Assembly: GCF_042665255.1 (NCBI RefSeq) | Contig: NZ_JBHTCD010000007.1 | Reading direction: 5' to 3' (one strand) | DNA: 64,000 bases | Source: Insolitispirillum peregrinum | GTDB taxonomy: Bacteria > Pseudomonadota > Alphaproteobacteria > Rhodospirillales > Rhodospirillaceae | Shown: one piece after another, positions 8,664 through 20,488 of the stretch | How positions within the stretch are numbered: the first letter of the stretch is position 1 | Layout of the letters: each line of letters begins with the position of its first letter | The notes under the pieces: generated by a model | Told to the model about the DNA's origin: nothing | Seen by the model: the letters and a program-made list of their open reading frames with translations, nothing else | The model's database searches: none | Translations under genes and position numbers: made by a program

Positions 8664-8692
8664 GGGCCGTGGGAAACCGCAGCCCCCTCGCT
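8664..8692 (+). terminator. Hairpin in the carA-carB gap
   Basis: GGGGGC pairs with GCCCCC around a 14-16 base loop, without a T-run. It may attenuate or stabilise the carA end of the message; weak evidence. Confidence 0.3.
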
Positions 8693-8786
8693 TTACCGGC
8701 GGCCTTCCGTGCGCGTCCGATGGCGTTCCCCCCGCGTTTCGCCTCCGCGCAGTTGGCCACAGACAGAACAACAAAGAAGTAGACCC

Positions 8787-12065
<3,279 letters not shown>

Positions 12066-12080
12066 CACTTGCGCATGTCA

Positions 12081-12111
12081 GGAGGAGAGCAGGAGGGGCC
12101 TGCTCTCCTCC
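12081..12111 (+). terminator. carAB terminator
   Basis: Perfect 13-bp stem GGAGGAGAGCAGG / CCTGCTCTCCTCC with loop AGGGG, 15 bp past the carB stop. No T-run immediately after, but TTTGTATTTT follows at about 12122. It separates carB from greA. Confidence 0.7.
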
Positions 12112-12146
12112 TTGCGCCATGTTTGTATTTTAGGGATCAAGTCGGA

Positions 12147-12620
12147 ATGGAAAAGATACCCATGACCGCCGGGGGTCAAAAAGCCCTTGAAGATGAACTT
12201 CGCACGCTGAAAAGCGTGGAGCGGCCGGCGGTCATCCGGGCCATTGCGGAAGCGCGTGAGCATGGCGACCTGTCTGAAAACGCCGAGTATCACGCTGCCC
12301 GCGAGCGCCAGAGCTTTATCGAAGGCCGGATTGCCGAGCTGGAAGACATCCTGTCCCGCTGCGACGTGATCGACGTCAGCAAGCTGTCGGGCAAGGTGGT
12401 GCGCTTCGGGGCCTCGGTGACCATCGTTGATGAAGACACCGATGACGAAGTGACCTACCAGATCGTTGGTCCGCACGAAGCCAGCCTGGAACAGGGCCGC
12501 ATCTCGATCGGCTCGCCGCTGGCCAAGGCGCTGATCGGCAAGACCGAAGGGGACACAGTCGAAGTGGCCGCCCCCGGCGGGTCAAAGTCCTATGAGTTGC
12601 TGAAGGTCGTGTTTGCCTGA
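12147..12620 (+). CDS. greA: Transcription elongation factor GreA
   Basis: Rescues backtracked RNA polymerase by stimulating transcript cleavage. 157 residues from ATG 12147 (MEKIPMTAGG); the frame is open upstream to 12069, but that would run through the carB terminator. The N-terminal coiled coil carries the expected acidic tip (HGDLSENAEYHAARE), and the C-terminal FKBP-like domain ends SYELLKVVFA. It lies alone behind carB with its own terminator. Confidence 0.96.
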   Translation: MEKIPMTAGGQKALEDELRTLKSVERPAVIRAIAEAREHGDLSENAEYHAARERQSFIEGRIAELEDILSRCDVIDVSKLSGKVVRFGASVTIVDEDTDDEVTYQIVGPHEASLEQGRISIGSPLAKALIGKTEGDTVEVAAPGGSKSYELLKVVFA

Positions 12621-12647
12621 TTTTCAGGAAACAGGCCCGCCTATTCT

Positions 12648-12678
12648 GACGCCCCCCGTTGCCGCGGTGACGGGGGGC
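12648..12678 (+). terminator. greA terminator
   Basis: ACGCCCCCCGT pairs with ACGGGGGGCGT around TGCCGCGGTG, followed by TGTCTTGT. Placed 28 bp after the greA stop. Confidence 0.8.
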
Positions 12679-12806
12679 GTTGTCTTGTCAGGCGATTCAA
12701 CCTTCCTTAACGAACCCCGCGCATAACTATGCTATGCTGCCTGCCGGGCTGATGGTGCGCAGTGACAGGCCGCGGGGGCCTTGTACGAACGACAGGATTT
12801 CAGGCG

Positions 12807-13241
12807 ATGAAACAGGCATGGAAAAGCCCGGAGGGCATGGGGCTGCGGCTGGCGGCGCTGGTGTTGCTTGTCTCGTCACTGAGTGCGTGCAAGGAAGGGG
12901 TCAATTCCTTGCAGGAAGCGGCCTTTGACGGCGAGAACTATGCCAGCGGGATTGCCAGTGCGGCCCGTTCGCTGGTGGTGCTGGATGCGGTGTCGGTGAT
13001 CAACACCCAGAAAACGCTGGTCGATCATATCTCTGGCTGGCTGAATGGGCAGGATTGTTCGACCCTGCGCTATAACAAGGGTGACAATTATTGCCGCCCC
13101 TATTACGTCAACAAGCCGGTGGTGCCGCAGTTGTACTGCTATCGCACACTGGCCGCAGTGACCTGCTACGAACAGCCGACCGGCAATCCGGGCGACAAGC
13201 TGGTGGGCATTCGTGAAGGCGGTCTGCAAAAGACGTACTGA
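12807..13241 (+). CDS. Small lipoprotein of unknown function
   Basis: 144 residues from ATG 12807. The N-terminus has a hydrophobic segment ending in lipobox LSAC, so Cys28 should be lipidated and the protein anchored in an envelope membrane. The mature part has several further Cys (DCSTLRYN, YCRPYY, YCYRTL, VTCYEQP), which suggests disulfides in the periplasm. The family is not recognised. An in-frame ATG at 12762 exists but would bury the signal peptide. It is a monocistronic gene between the greA terminator and a repeat block. Confidence 0.75.
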   Translation: MKQAWKSPEGMGLRLAALVLLVSSLSACKEGVNSLQEAAFDGENYASGIASAARSLVVLDAVSVINTQKTLVDHISGWLNGQDCSTLRYNKGDNYCRPYYVNKPVVPQLYCYRTLAAVTCYEQPTGNPGDKLVGIREGGLQKTY

Positions 13242-13295
13242 TCCTCTGCTGAACAATCGACATCGATAGCTCAGAGCTGTGAGCCTGAGTCTCAT

Positions 13296-13566
13296 CACAG
13301 TACACGATGGTTGGTGGACAAGAGTGGGCTGCCGCCCACACCCGCTCGGAGGCAAATGCCCCCGAACCCCCGTTTTTCTTTAAAAATCAGATTAATGGGG
13401 TCCGGGGCCTTAGAGCGTTTTCACACCGAGCGAAAACGCTTTTCCCTTTGAGTGCCGCATTTTCCGAGCCGTTGACCGGAGACGGTCAACTTGAAAATGC
13501 TCTAAGGCCCCGGCGAGGTATGGAACAGCACTCCATGATCCTGTTTTCTGTTTGTCATGTATTGTG
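13296..13566 (-). repeat. MITE-like element, copy C, carrying a nested repeat
   Basis: Opposite orientation to copy A. Starts CACAGTACACGATGGTTGG and ends near TTTGTCATGTATTGTG. The long stem and the TGGAACAGCACTCCA palindrome are present. The GGCC-loop-GGCC tip is interrupted by an extra 96 bp (13410-13505). The 544-bp gap here (13242-13785) holds this element and no gene. Confidence 0.75.
13410..13505 (+). repeat. Double-hairpin repeat (AGAGC type) inserted in MITE copy C
   Basis: Ends are TTAGAGCGTTTTC and GAAAATGCTCTAA, inverted. Inside are the stems AGCGTTTTC/GAAAACGCT and GTTGACC/GGTCAAC. The same end style (AGAGCATTT...AAATGCTCT) is found at 20366-20468 and 56368-56475. Uninterrupted MITE copies read straight through the site, so this looks like an insertion. 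Confidence 0.7.
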
Positions 13567-13785
13567 GGGCTCACAGCTCTCGGCGCGTGCCTGATGCGCG
13601 ATCCCCGGTCTCTCCGGAAGCAAGGGGATTTCATCGCGCCCAGGGTTATTTTTCCGTCTTTTTCTCCCTTTTAGGGTAAATAAAGACGTTTGATGGCGAA
13701 TTTATCTGTTTGGAAATATCGCCGCTTCCTCATACACTTTGGAAGCATCCCGCTTTCAGCTTTTGATGTTTGTATGAGGTACGCC

Positions 13786-14412
13786 ATGTCAGCCAGCCAG
13801 CGATATTCAAGCGAGCGCCAGACGCACGACTTGCTTGCGGCCCTGACCAGGGTCGTTGGCGAACTGGAGACGTCCCACGCCGAACTCGACATGCCCAATC
13901 TGAGCAGCGAGCGGCGGCAGGAGCTGTACCACGTGATCCTGAACGACATGGGACGTCTGGCCAATTTGCTGCATCTGGCGGAATCCCATGCGGTCGGTCA
14001 TCTGCAGGATGGAACACGGGCGCGCATCCGCGATACCCTGGACTATGTGCGCCAGCGGGCGACCTCGATCGGGGTCGAAATTGCCCTCAGCCGGATCCGG
14101 GCCTTGCGTCGGTTGGCCGACCGGTCAACCAAGGGGCGGATGCATCCATTGGGGCGCTCTTTCCGCCTGCGGGAAGACCTGAACAATGCGGTCAGCCTGT
14201 TACACAACTTTGGTCTGTCCCTGCCGCAAGAGCACATGGAAGATCTGCTGGACTCGGCGGCCAGCATCAACTCGCTGATTCGCAAGGACCGGGAAATCAC
14301 CTGGCTCCAGCCGCTGGCCGAGGAGCAGGAAGATTCCTGCCCGCTGATCGACATTCAGGAACTGGTTGCCCGCGTCGCCATCAGCGAACAGGGCAGCGCA
14401 CCTCAGGCCTGA
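13786..14412 (+). CDS. Unknown helical protein
   Basis: 208 residues from ATG 13786 (MSASQRYSSERQTHDLL), preceded by GAGGT. The frame is open upstream to 13690, but that part is AT-richer and unlike coding sequence around it. Composition suggests an all-alpha cytoplasmic protein with many Leu/Arg/Glu heptad-like stretches. There is no signal peptide, membrane segment or catalytic motif. The family is not recognised. It converges on the HxlR-type gene, whose stop overlaps its own end (14403-14412). Confidence 0.65.
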   Translation: MSASQRYSSERQTHDLLAALTRVVGELETSHAELDMPNLSSERRQELYHVILNDMGRLANLLHLAESHAVGHLQDGTRARIRDTLDYVRQRATSIGVEIALSRIRALRRLADRSTKGRMHPLGRSFRLREDLNNAVSLLHNFGLSLPQEHMEDLLDSAASINSLIRKDREITWLQPLAEEQEDSCPLIDIQELVARVAISEQGSAPQA

Positions 14413-14750
14413 TCGCGTTGGCCTGCTGCCGCCTGCTGCAGTGCGGTCCCGAAGCTGGCCATGGCCTGAATCACCTGCTGCAAGTCCATCCCCAACGCGG
14501 TCAGACTGTATTCCGTTTTGGGCGGAATGCAGGCGTAGGTCCGTTTGCTGAGCAGGTGATACTCTTCCAGCAATTTCAGCCGCTCGGTCAGAACCTTGGC
14601 GCTGATGCCGGGCAGGGACCGCTGAAGTTCGCTGAAGCGTTTGCAGCCCCCCAGCAACTCGCGGACGATCAGGGTGGTCCATTTGCCCTCGACGATACGG
14701 GCGGCGGTGGCGACGGGGCAGGCGGGAGGACAGGGCGGGGGAGAGGCCAC
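14403..14750 (-). CDS. HxlR-family transcriptional regulator
   Basis: 115 residues, a winged helix of the HxlR/MarR-like type: WTTLIVRELLGGCKRFSELQRSLPGISAKVLTERL (given in part) is the characteristic DNA-binding core, with a Cys (CPVATAARI) just before it as in many HxlR proteins. It is divergent from the methyltransferase gene with about 100 bp between starts, so it probably controls that gene and itself. The inducer is unknown. Confidence 0.88.
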   Translation of the reverse strand: MASPPPCPPACPVATAARIVEGKWTTLIVRELLGGCKRFSELQRSLPGISAKVLTERLKLLEEYHLLSKRTYACIPPKTEYSLTALGMDLQQVIQAMASFGTALQQAAAGQRDQA

Positions 14751-14851
14751 GGGCGTCGTTCCTTGCAGGGCATGGTTACCAAAAGGTGCATACTTCCCAA
14801 AAGAAAGTCCAGCAGCCTACAGTCCGGGATAACCTTTCCGGAGCCGTTACC

Positions 14852-15514
14852 ATGATCCCGTTGTGGGTGTATCGGGCTGAACTGACCCTGTTGGCAGCCA
14901 GCAATGGGCCAGCCCTGTTCCGCCATCTCTATGGCCTGCCATGGTATGGCGGTTTGTTGCGGCAATGGGCGGCAGACAGTCTGGCCGCCGCGACAGGGGC
15001 GGTACGCGACCTGTGCGAGATTGGCTGTGGACCGGGCGACCTGCTGCATGACCTGGTGCAGCCATCGCAACAGGCGACGGGCATTGATGCCTCAGCGGCG
15101 ATGCTGCGTGCGGCTCGGCCCCACCCGCTGGTGCGCTTCCAGTCGGGACGGTTGCCTGATGTGCCGCTGGCCGCAGGCAGCCAGGATGTGGTGCTGGCAG
15201 CATCGGTGCTGAACTGTGTGCCGGACCCTTGGGCCAGTCTGGCCGGGATGGCCCGCATCACCCGCACGGGTGGCGTGGTGTCGGTGTTGGTGCCGACCGG
15301 GCCGCGTGCGTCCGTAGGGGATTTGCTGCGGGACGCTGGCACGTTGGGATTGGCAGGTCGGTCGGCGGCGGCGCTGGTCCACTGGCTGCGCATGGCGCGG
15401 GTGGTCGACCCGGCAGAGGCGGCGCGATGGTTTACCGCTGCCGGGTTACAGCAGGTGACGATCACCCCTTACCTGAGGGGCCGGGTGAGCGGCATCCGGG
15501 GCCGAGTGTCATGA
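14852..15514 (+). CDS. SAM-dependent methyltransferase (class I)
   Basis: 220 residues from ATG 14852 (GGAG seven bases upstream). Motif I is clear (LCEIGCGPGDLL, about residue 58), followed by an acidic residue in GIDAS at the end of strand 2 and a VLAASVLNCVPDP motif. This is the Methyltransf_11 fold. The substrate is not predictable. An in-frame ATG at 14786 would add 22 residues. It diverges from the HxlR-type regulator, its likely controller, and ends overlapping the ligA stop by 6 bp (convergent). Confidence 0.8.
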   Translation: MIPLWVYRAELTLLAASNGPALFRHLYGLPWYGGLLRQWAADSLAAATGAVRDLCEIGCGPGDLLHDLVQPSQQATGIDASAAMLRAARPHPLVRFQSGRLPDVPLAAGSQDVVLAASVLNCVPDPWASLAGMARITRTGGVVSVLVPTGPRASVGDLLRDAGTLGLAGRSAAALVHWLRMARVVDPAEAARWFTAAGLQQVTITPYLRGRVSGIRGRVS

Positions 15515-17644
15515 CAGACCGTCTGGTCCCGGCCCGGTGCCGTCGATCCAGTCAAAGAACGCATCCTCGTCCATCACTGCCACGCCCAGTTCGGTGGCCT
15601 GCTTCAGCTTTGACCCCGCCCCCGGTCCGGCAACCACCAGATCGGTTTTGGCTGATACGCTGCCTGCCACCTTGGCTCCCAGATCCTGCGCCCGACTTTT
15701 GGCTTCACTGCGGCTCATCCGTTGCAGGGTGCCGGTGAAGACCACCGTTTTTCCGGCGATCAGCGAGCCGCTGGTGTCGCGGCGCAGGAACGGTTCGATG
15801 GTCAGCACCGCCAGCAGGCGGTCGAGTTCCTCGCGGTTGTGCGGCTGGTGGAAAAAGGCCACCAGTTCCTGCACCACCGCCGGGCCGATGGTTTCGACGT
15901 TGATCAGATCCTGATAGCTGGTGCTGTCGGGATTGGGGCTGCCGTCCTCGGCGGTGGCGGCGAGAACGGCGCTTTGCAGGGCGTCAAAGCGTTCGTAATG
16001 CTGGGCCAGCAGGCGGGCGGTGGCCTGACCGATCTGCGGGATGCCCAAAGCAAACAGGAATCGTTCCAGTGCGATGGTGCGACGGCCTTCGATGGCGCGA
16101 TAGAGCTTTTGTTCGGACGTCTTGCCCCAGCCGTCTTTGCGGGACAACGGTTTCAGCAGGAATTCGGCGCGATTGTCACCCGGCAGTAAAAAGATGTCGC
16201 TCGGGCGATGGACACGACCATCGGCCCAGAATTCTTCCACCGCCTTGTCGCCCAGTCCTTCGATGTCAAAGGCATTGCGCGAGACAAAATGCTTCAGGCG
16301 TTCCTTGGCCTGCGCCTCGCAGGTCAGCCCGCCCGAACAGCGCCAGGCCACTTCCCCTTCGGGGCGGACGGCCTCGGAGTCGCACACCGGGCAGCGGTGC
16401 GGGAAAGCAAACGGTTCCGGTTCGGGAGACAGCGGGCGCAGGTCCAGCACCACTTCGACCACCTGCGGAATCACGTCGCCCGCCCGCTGCACGATCACCG
16501 TATCACCGATGCGCACATCCAGACGGCGGATTTCGTCTTCGTTGTGCAAGGTGGCGCGGCTGACCACCACCCCGCCGACGGTGACTGGTTGCAGATGGGC
16601 GACCGGGGTCAACACGCCAGTGCGGCCAACTTGCACTTCGATGTGCTCAAGACGGGTTTGTGCCTGTTCCGCCGGGTACTTGTGGGCAATCGCCCAGCGG
16701 GGGGCGCGGGCAATGAAGCCGAGACGCTTTTGCCAGTCCACCCGGTTGACCTTGTAGACCATGCCGTCGATGTCATAGGGCAGCTCGGCCCGCCGCTCGC
16801 CAAGGGCGCGATAGGCGGCGATCATCCCGGCGGCGGAATGGCACAGACGGACATCCGGGTTGGTCGGAAAGCCCCAGGCGCGCAACTGCTCGAGGTACTG
16901 CCAGTGCTGCTCCGGCTCCCAGCCGTCCAGCTCGCCCCAGGCATAGCAGAACAGGCTGAGCGGACGGTGGCGGGTGATCTCGGGGTTGAGCTGCCGCAGC
17001 GACCCGGCGGCGGCATTGCGCGGGTTGGCAAACAGCTTGCCGCCTGTCTGCTGATGGCGGGCGTTCAGGGCCAGAAAGTCGGCGCGGGCCATATAGACTT
17101 CGCCACGCACTTCCAGCACCGCCGGGACCTGCGGGCCGCTGAGGGTCTGGGGGAAGGCGGCGATGGTGCGCAGATTGGCGGTGATATCTTCGCCTTCCTG
17201 CCCGTCGCCACGGGTGGCGGCCTGTACGAACACCCCGTTTTCAAAGCGGGCGGAAAAGCTGAGGCCGTCAATCTTCGGCTCGGCGACAATTTCAACCGGC
17301 TCGTCGTCGGTCAGCTTCAGGAAACGGCGGATGCGGCCAACGAAGTCCTCGACGTCGCTGTCGTCAAAGGCGTTGTCCAGCGACAGCATCGGCACCCGGT
17401 GCTGAACCTTGCCAAAGCCTGCCGCCGGGGCCGCCCCGACCCGGTTGTGCGGCCCGCTGGCCGGGGCAGCCTCGGGGAACTGGGCGTACAGGCGCATGTA
17501 GCGCCGTTTCAGGGCGTCATAGGCCGCATCGTCGATCAGCGGGGCATCGTCGCCATGATAGGCGGTATCAGCCTGGGCCATCTGCTCGGCAAGGGCCTGC
17601 ATCTCGGCGGCGGCGGCCTCGCGGGTGGGGAACAGGTCGGACAT
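15509..17644 (-). CDS. ligA: NAD-dependent DNA ligase
   Basis: Seals nicks in replication and repair using NAD+. 711 residues. The adenylated lysine is Lys124 in AEPKIDGLS. Then come the OB fold, a Cys4 zinc finger (HRCPVCDSEAV...RCSGGLTCEAQ), helix-hairpin-helix repeats and a C-terminal BRCT domain (about 632-705). Normal length. It is third in bamD-recN-ligA, starting 17 bp after the recN stop. Confidence 0.98.
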   Translation of the reverse strand: MSDLFPTREAAAAEMQALAEQMAQADTAYHGDDAPLIDDAAYDALKRRYMRLYAQFPEAAPASGPHNRVGAAPAAGFGKVQHRVPMLSLDNAFDDSDVEDFVGRIRRFLKLTDDEPVEIVAEPKIDGLSFSARFENGVFVQAATRGDGQEGEDITANLRTIAAFPQTLSGPQVPAVLEVRGEVYMARADFLALNARHQQTGGKLFANPRNAAAGSLRQLNPEITRHRPLSLFCYAWGELDGWEPEQHWQYLEQLRAWGFPTNPDVRLCHSAAGMIAAYRALGERRAELPYDIDGMVYKVNRVDWQKRLGFIARAPRWAIAHKYPAEQAQTRLEHIEVQVGRTGVLTPVAHLQPVTVGGVVVSRATLHNEDEIRRLDVRIGDTVIVQRAGDVIPQVVEVVLDLRPLSPEPEPFAFPHRCPVCDSEAVRPEGEVAWRCSGGLTCEAQAKERLKHFVSRNAFDIEGLGDKAVEEFWADGRVHRPSDIFLLPGDNRAEFLLKPLSRKDGWGKTSEQKLYRAIEGRRTIALERFLFALGIPQIGQATARLLAQHYERFDALQSAVLAATAEDGSPNPDSTSYQDLINVETIGPAVVQELVAFFHQPHNREELDRLLAVLTIEPFLRRDTSGSLIAGKTVVFTGTLQRMSRSEAKSRAQDLGAKVAGSVSAKTDLVVAGPGAGSKLKQATELGVAVMDEDAFFDWIDGTGPGPDGLS

Positions 17645-17661
17645 CGGAACCCTTTTATGCG

Positions 17662-19329
17662 TCAGGCGCCCATCAGGCTGGCGGCGGCGGCGCGTGCTTC
17701 GGGGGTAATCACCTCCCCGGCCAGCATGCGGGCAACCTCTTCACAGCGGGCGGCGTGGTCGAGAGAGGTGATGGTGGTGCTGGTGGTGCCCTTGCTGACG
17801 TGCTTGGCGACCCGCCAGTGATGATTACCCTTGGCGGCAACCTGCGGCGAATGGGTGACCACCAGCACTTGCAGGTCCTGCGCCAGTGCGGCCAGCCGCT
17901 CGCCGACGGCGGCGGCGGTGGCCCCGCCGATCCCGGCGTCCACTTCGTCAAACACCAGCGTCGGAATCGGCGAGACGCGGGCCAGCACCACTTTCAGCGC
18001 CAGCATGAAGCGCGACAGTTCCCCGCCCGAGGCAATCTTGCCGATCGGACCGGGGGCGCTGCCGGGGTTGGTGGCAACCTCGAAGGCCACCCGGTCGAGG
18101 CCATCACCGCCCCATTGCTCTTCGGGCAGGTCTTCGATACGGGTGACAAAGCGGGCCTTGTCGAGCTTCAGCGGCGGCAGTTCTCGGGCGACACCGCTGT
18201 CGAGCGTTTTTGCCGCACTCTGGCGGGCTTTTGACAGGCGGCGGGCGGTTTCGACATAGGCCAGCCGGGCGGCCTGTTCGGCCTGCGCCAGCCCGACCAG
18301 ATCACTGCCGCCATCGTCCAGCGCCCGCAGGCGGCGATGGATTTCATCGCGCACAGCGGGCAGTTCGTCGCAACTGACCCCATGCTTGCGGGCCAGCGCG
18401 CGCAGGGCAAACAGCCGTTCTTCCACCCGTTCGAGGGCCTGCGGGTCCAGATCGATGGTGCTGGCGGCGTGTTCGAGCATGTTGTGGGCTTCGGCGGCCT
18501 CGACGGCGGCGCGGTCAAAGGCATCGAGCACCGGGGCCAGTATGGCGGGGGCCATCGGTGCCACCCGTTCCAGCGCCCGCTGGGCGGCGCGGAAAATGCC
18601 TTCGACGCCACCGCCACCGGCATCCATCGTTTGCAGGGCGGCGCTCAGGCCTTCGGCCAGCTTTTCGCTGTTCATCAACAAGGCACGGCGGTCGGCCAGT
18701 TCGGCCTCTTCGCCGACCTGCGGCGCGGCTCCGTCCAGTTCCTCGGCGGCGTGGCGCAGGGTGTCTTCTTCGGCGCGGGCGGCGGCCAGATCGCGCTCGG
18801 CCTGTTCACGGGCTGCGCGGGCCGCCCGCCACAGCGACCATGTCCCGGTGCAGGCGGCGCGCGCCTTGGCGGCAGCCCCGTACAGGTCGAGCACGTCGCG
18901 GTGGGTGGCCGGGTTCAGCAGGCCGTGGGTATCGTACTGCCCATGGACTTCGACCAACGTTTCGCCCAGTTGGCGCAACAGGCTGATGCTGATCGGCTGG
19001 TCATTGACCGACGCCCGCGAGCGGCCATCGCGGGTGACAATCCGGCGCAGGATCAAACTGTCGTCCTCGCCGTGCAGGTCATTGTCTTTCAGCAGGCGAT
19101 GGGCGGGGTGGTTGGCGGCCAGTTCAAACTGGGCGGTCACCGACAACTGGTCGGCGCCGGTGCGCACCAGCCCGCTGTCGGCCCTTTCCCCCAGCGCCAG
19201 CCCGAGGCTGTCGAGCAGAATCGACTTGCCTGCGCCGGTTTCCCCGGTCAGCACGCCCAGCCCGTTGCCAAAGGTCATGTCCAGACGATCAATCAGGACC
19301 ACATCACGGATGGAGAGGCGGACCAGCAT
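17662..19329 (-). CDS. recN: DNA repair protein RecN
   Basis: SMC-like ATPase acting in double-strand break repair. 555 residues. Walker A GETGAGKS at 29-36, a long coiled-coil region in the middle, and signature plus Walker B near the C-terminus (ASGGELSRFMLALK, LVFDEVDAGIGG). Between bamD and ligA on the same strand, an order seen in many Alphaproteobacteria. Confidence 0.96.
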   Translation of the reverse strand: MLVRLSIRDVVLIDRLDMTFGNGLGVLTGETGAGKSILLDSLGLALGERADSGLVRTGADQLSVTAQFELAANHPAHRLLKDNDLHGEDDSLILRRIVTRDGRSRASVNDQPISISLLRQLGETLVEVHGQYDTHGLLNPATHRDVLDLYGAAAKARAACTGTWSLWRAARAAREQAERDLAAARAEEDTLRHAAEELDGAAPQVGEEAELADRRALLMNSEKLAEGLSAALQTMDAGGGGVEGIFRAAQRALERVAPMAPAILAPVLDAFDRAAVEAAEAHNMLEHAASTIDLDPQALERVEERLFALRALARKHGVSCDELPAVRDEIHRRLRALDDGGSDLVGLAQAEQAARLAYVETARRLSKARQSAAKTLDSGVARELPPLKLDKARFVTRIEDLPEEQWGGDGLDRVAFEVATNPGSAPGPIGKIASGGELSRFMLALKVVLARVSPIPTLVFDEVDAGIGGATAAAVGERLAALAQDLQVLVVTHSPQVAAKGNHHWRVAKHVSKGTTSTTITSLDHAARCEEVARMLAGEVITPEARAAAASLMGA

Positions 19330-19380
19330 CAGGGAACACCATCAAAAGGACAGAAAGCGGTACGCGGATGACAAACGGGA

Positions 19381-20223
19381 TCAGAACAGTTTGGGCAGCC
19401 AGCCATCATCCTTTTTACCGTTTTCTTCGGCCTGCGGATCGGTCGAGCCCAGTTCGGCGACTTCGTAGGCATCCTGATACCAGCGGCTGCCCGGATAGTT
19501 GTGGCCCAGTACGGCGGCGATGCGACGGGCTTCGCCCTTCAGGCCGACCAGCGTGTAGGCTTCGACCAGGCGATAGAGGGCCTCGGGGATGTGGGTGGTT
19601 TGCTGATAGCCGTCAACCACCACCTTGAACCGGTTGATGGCGGCCAGATACTGCTTGTTGCGCAGGTACCAGCGGCCAACTTCCATTTCCTTGCCGGCCA
19701 GATGGTCGCGGGTCAGGTCGATTTTCAGGCGGGCGTCGCGGGCATAGGTGGTGTTGGGGAAACGGGTGATCACTTCTTCCAGCGACTGCATGGCCAGCTT
19801 GGTCATCTTCTGGTCACGGCCCACGTCGGAAATCTGTTCGTAATAGCACAGCGCCTTCAGGTAATAGGCATAGGGCGCATCGGCGTTGCCGGGGTGCAAC
19901 TGGATGAAGCGGTCCAGGGCGATGATCGCATCATCGAACTTGGTGTCTTCGTAATAGGCATAGGCGGCCATCAACTGTGCTTTGGACGCCCAGCGAGAAT
20001 AGGGGTGCTGGCGCTCGACCTCGTCAAAGGACTTGGCGGCTTCCTTGTAGTCTTCTTTCTGCAGGCGATCCATCGCCTCGTTGTACAGGTCCCCCACCGG
20101 GCGCTCGACGTATTCCTCTTTTTTGTCGCCAGAGCAGCCCGCCAGCAGAGCCACACCAAGAAGGACGGCAAGGGCGGAACGACGGCGAGGCAGAACAGCG
20201 GCAAAGCGCGAGGTTTTCATCAA
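19381..20223 (-). CDS. bamD: Outer-membrane assembly lipoprotein BamD
   Basis: Component of the BAM complex that inserts beta-barrel proteins into the outer membrane. 280 residues. Lipoprotein signal peptide with lipobox LAGC (Cys30), followed by TPR repeats typical of BamD/ComL (YNEAMDRLQKEDYKEAAKSF, HPYSRWASKAQLMAAYAYY). First gene of bamD-recN-ligA; lpxC/ftsZ, often upstream, are not present here. Confidence 0.95.
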   Translation of the reverse strand: MMKTSRFAAVLPRRRSALAVLLGVALLAGCSGDKKEEYVERPVGDLYNEAMDRLQKEDYKEAAKSFDEVERQHPYSRWASKAQLMAAYAYYEDTKFDDAIIALDRFIQLHPGNADAPYAYYLKALCYYEQISDVGRDQKMTKLAMQSLEEVITRFPNTTYARDARLKIDLTRDHLAGKEMEVGRWYLRNKQYLAAINRFKVVVDGYQQTTHIPEALYRLVEAYTLVGLKGEARRIAAVLGHNYPGSRWYQDAYEVAELGSTDPQAEENGKKDDGWLPKLF

Positions 20224-20365
20224 GCACGGCCTTATATGGTGGGGTGAGACCAGAACAAAGCAGGAATAGGCTAGCGCAGGGCGCGACGGTCAGCAACAGC
20301 AGACATCAGTCGGACCCTGCGCGAGCCACTATGATACAGCGCCGAACGGGCGGCAAGGGGGCGAC

Positions 20366-20468
20366 TAGAGCATTTCTCGGTCTCCAAGGATCACGATAAA
20401 TGCTCTAGTGACTTGTTATCTAAGCAAATCGTCGTCGCAGATGTGTCCATCTGCTCGGGATTTGCTCT
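20366..20468 (+). repeat. Double-hairpin repeat (AGAGC type), upstream of bamD and tyrS end
   Basis: Hairpin 1 has ends AGAGCATTTCTCG / ATAAATGCTCTA (20366-20407). Hairpin 2 contains the inverted words CGCAGATG/CATCTGC and ends TTTGCTCT (20423-20468). An almost identical block in reverse orientation is at 56368-56475. Confidence 0.8.
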
Positions 20469-20488
20469 GGCACCCCCCTGCCGACGTG

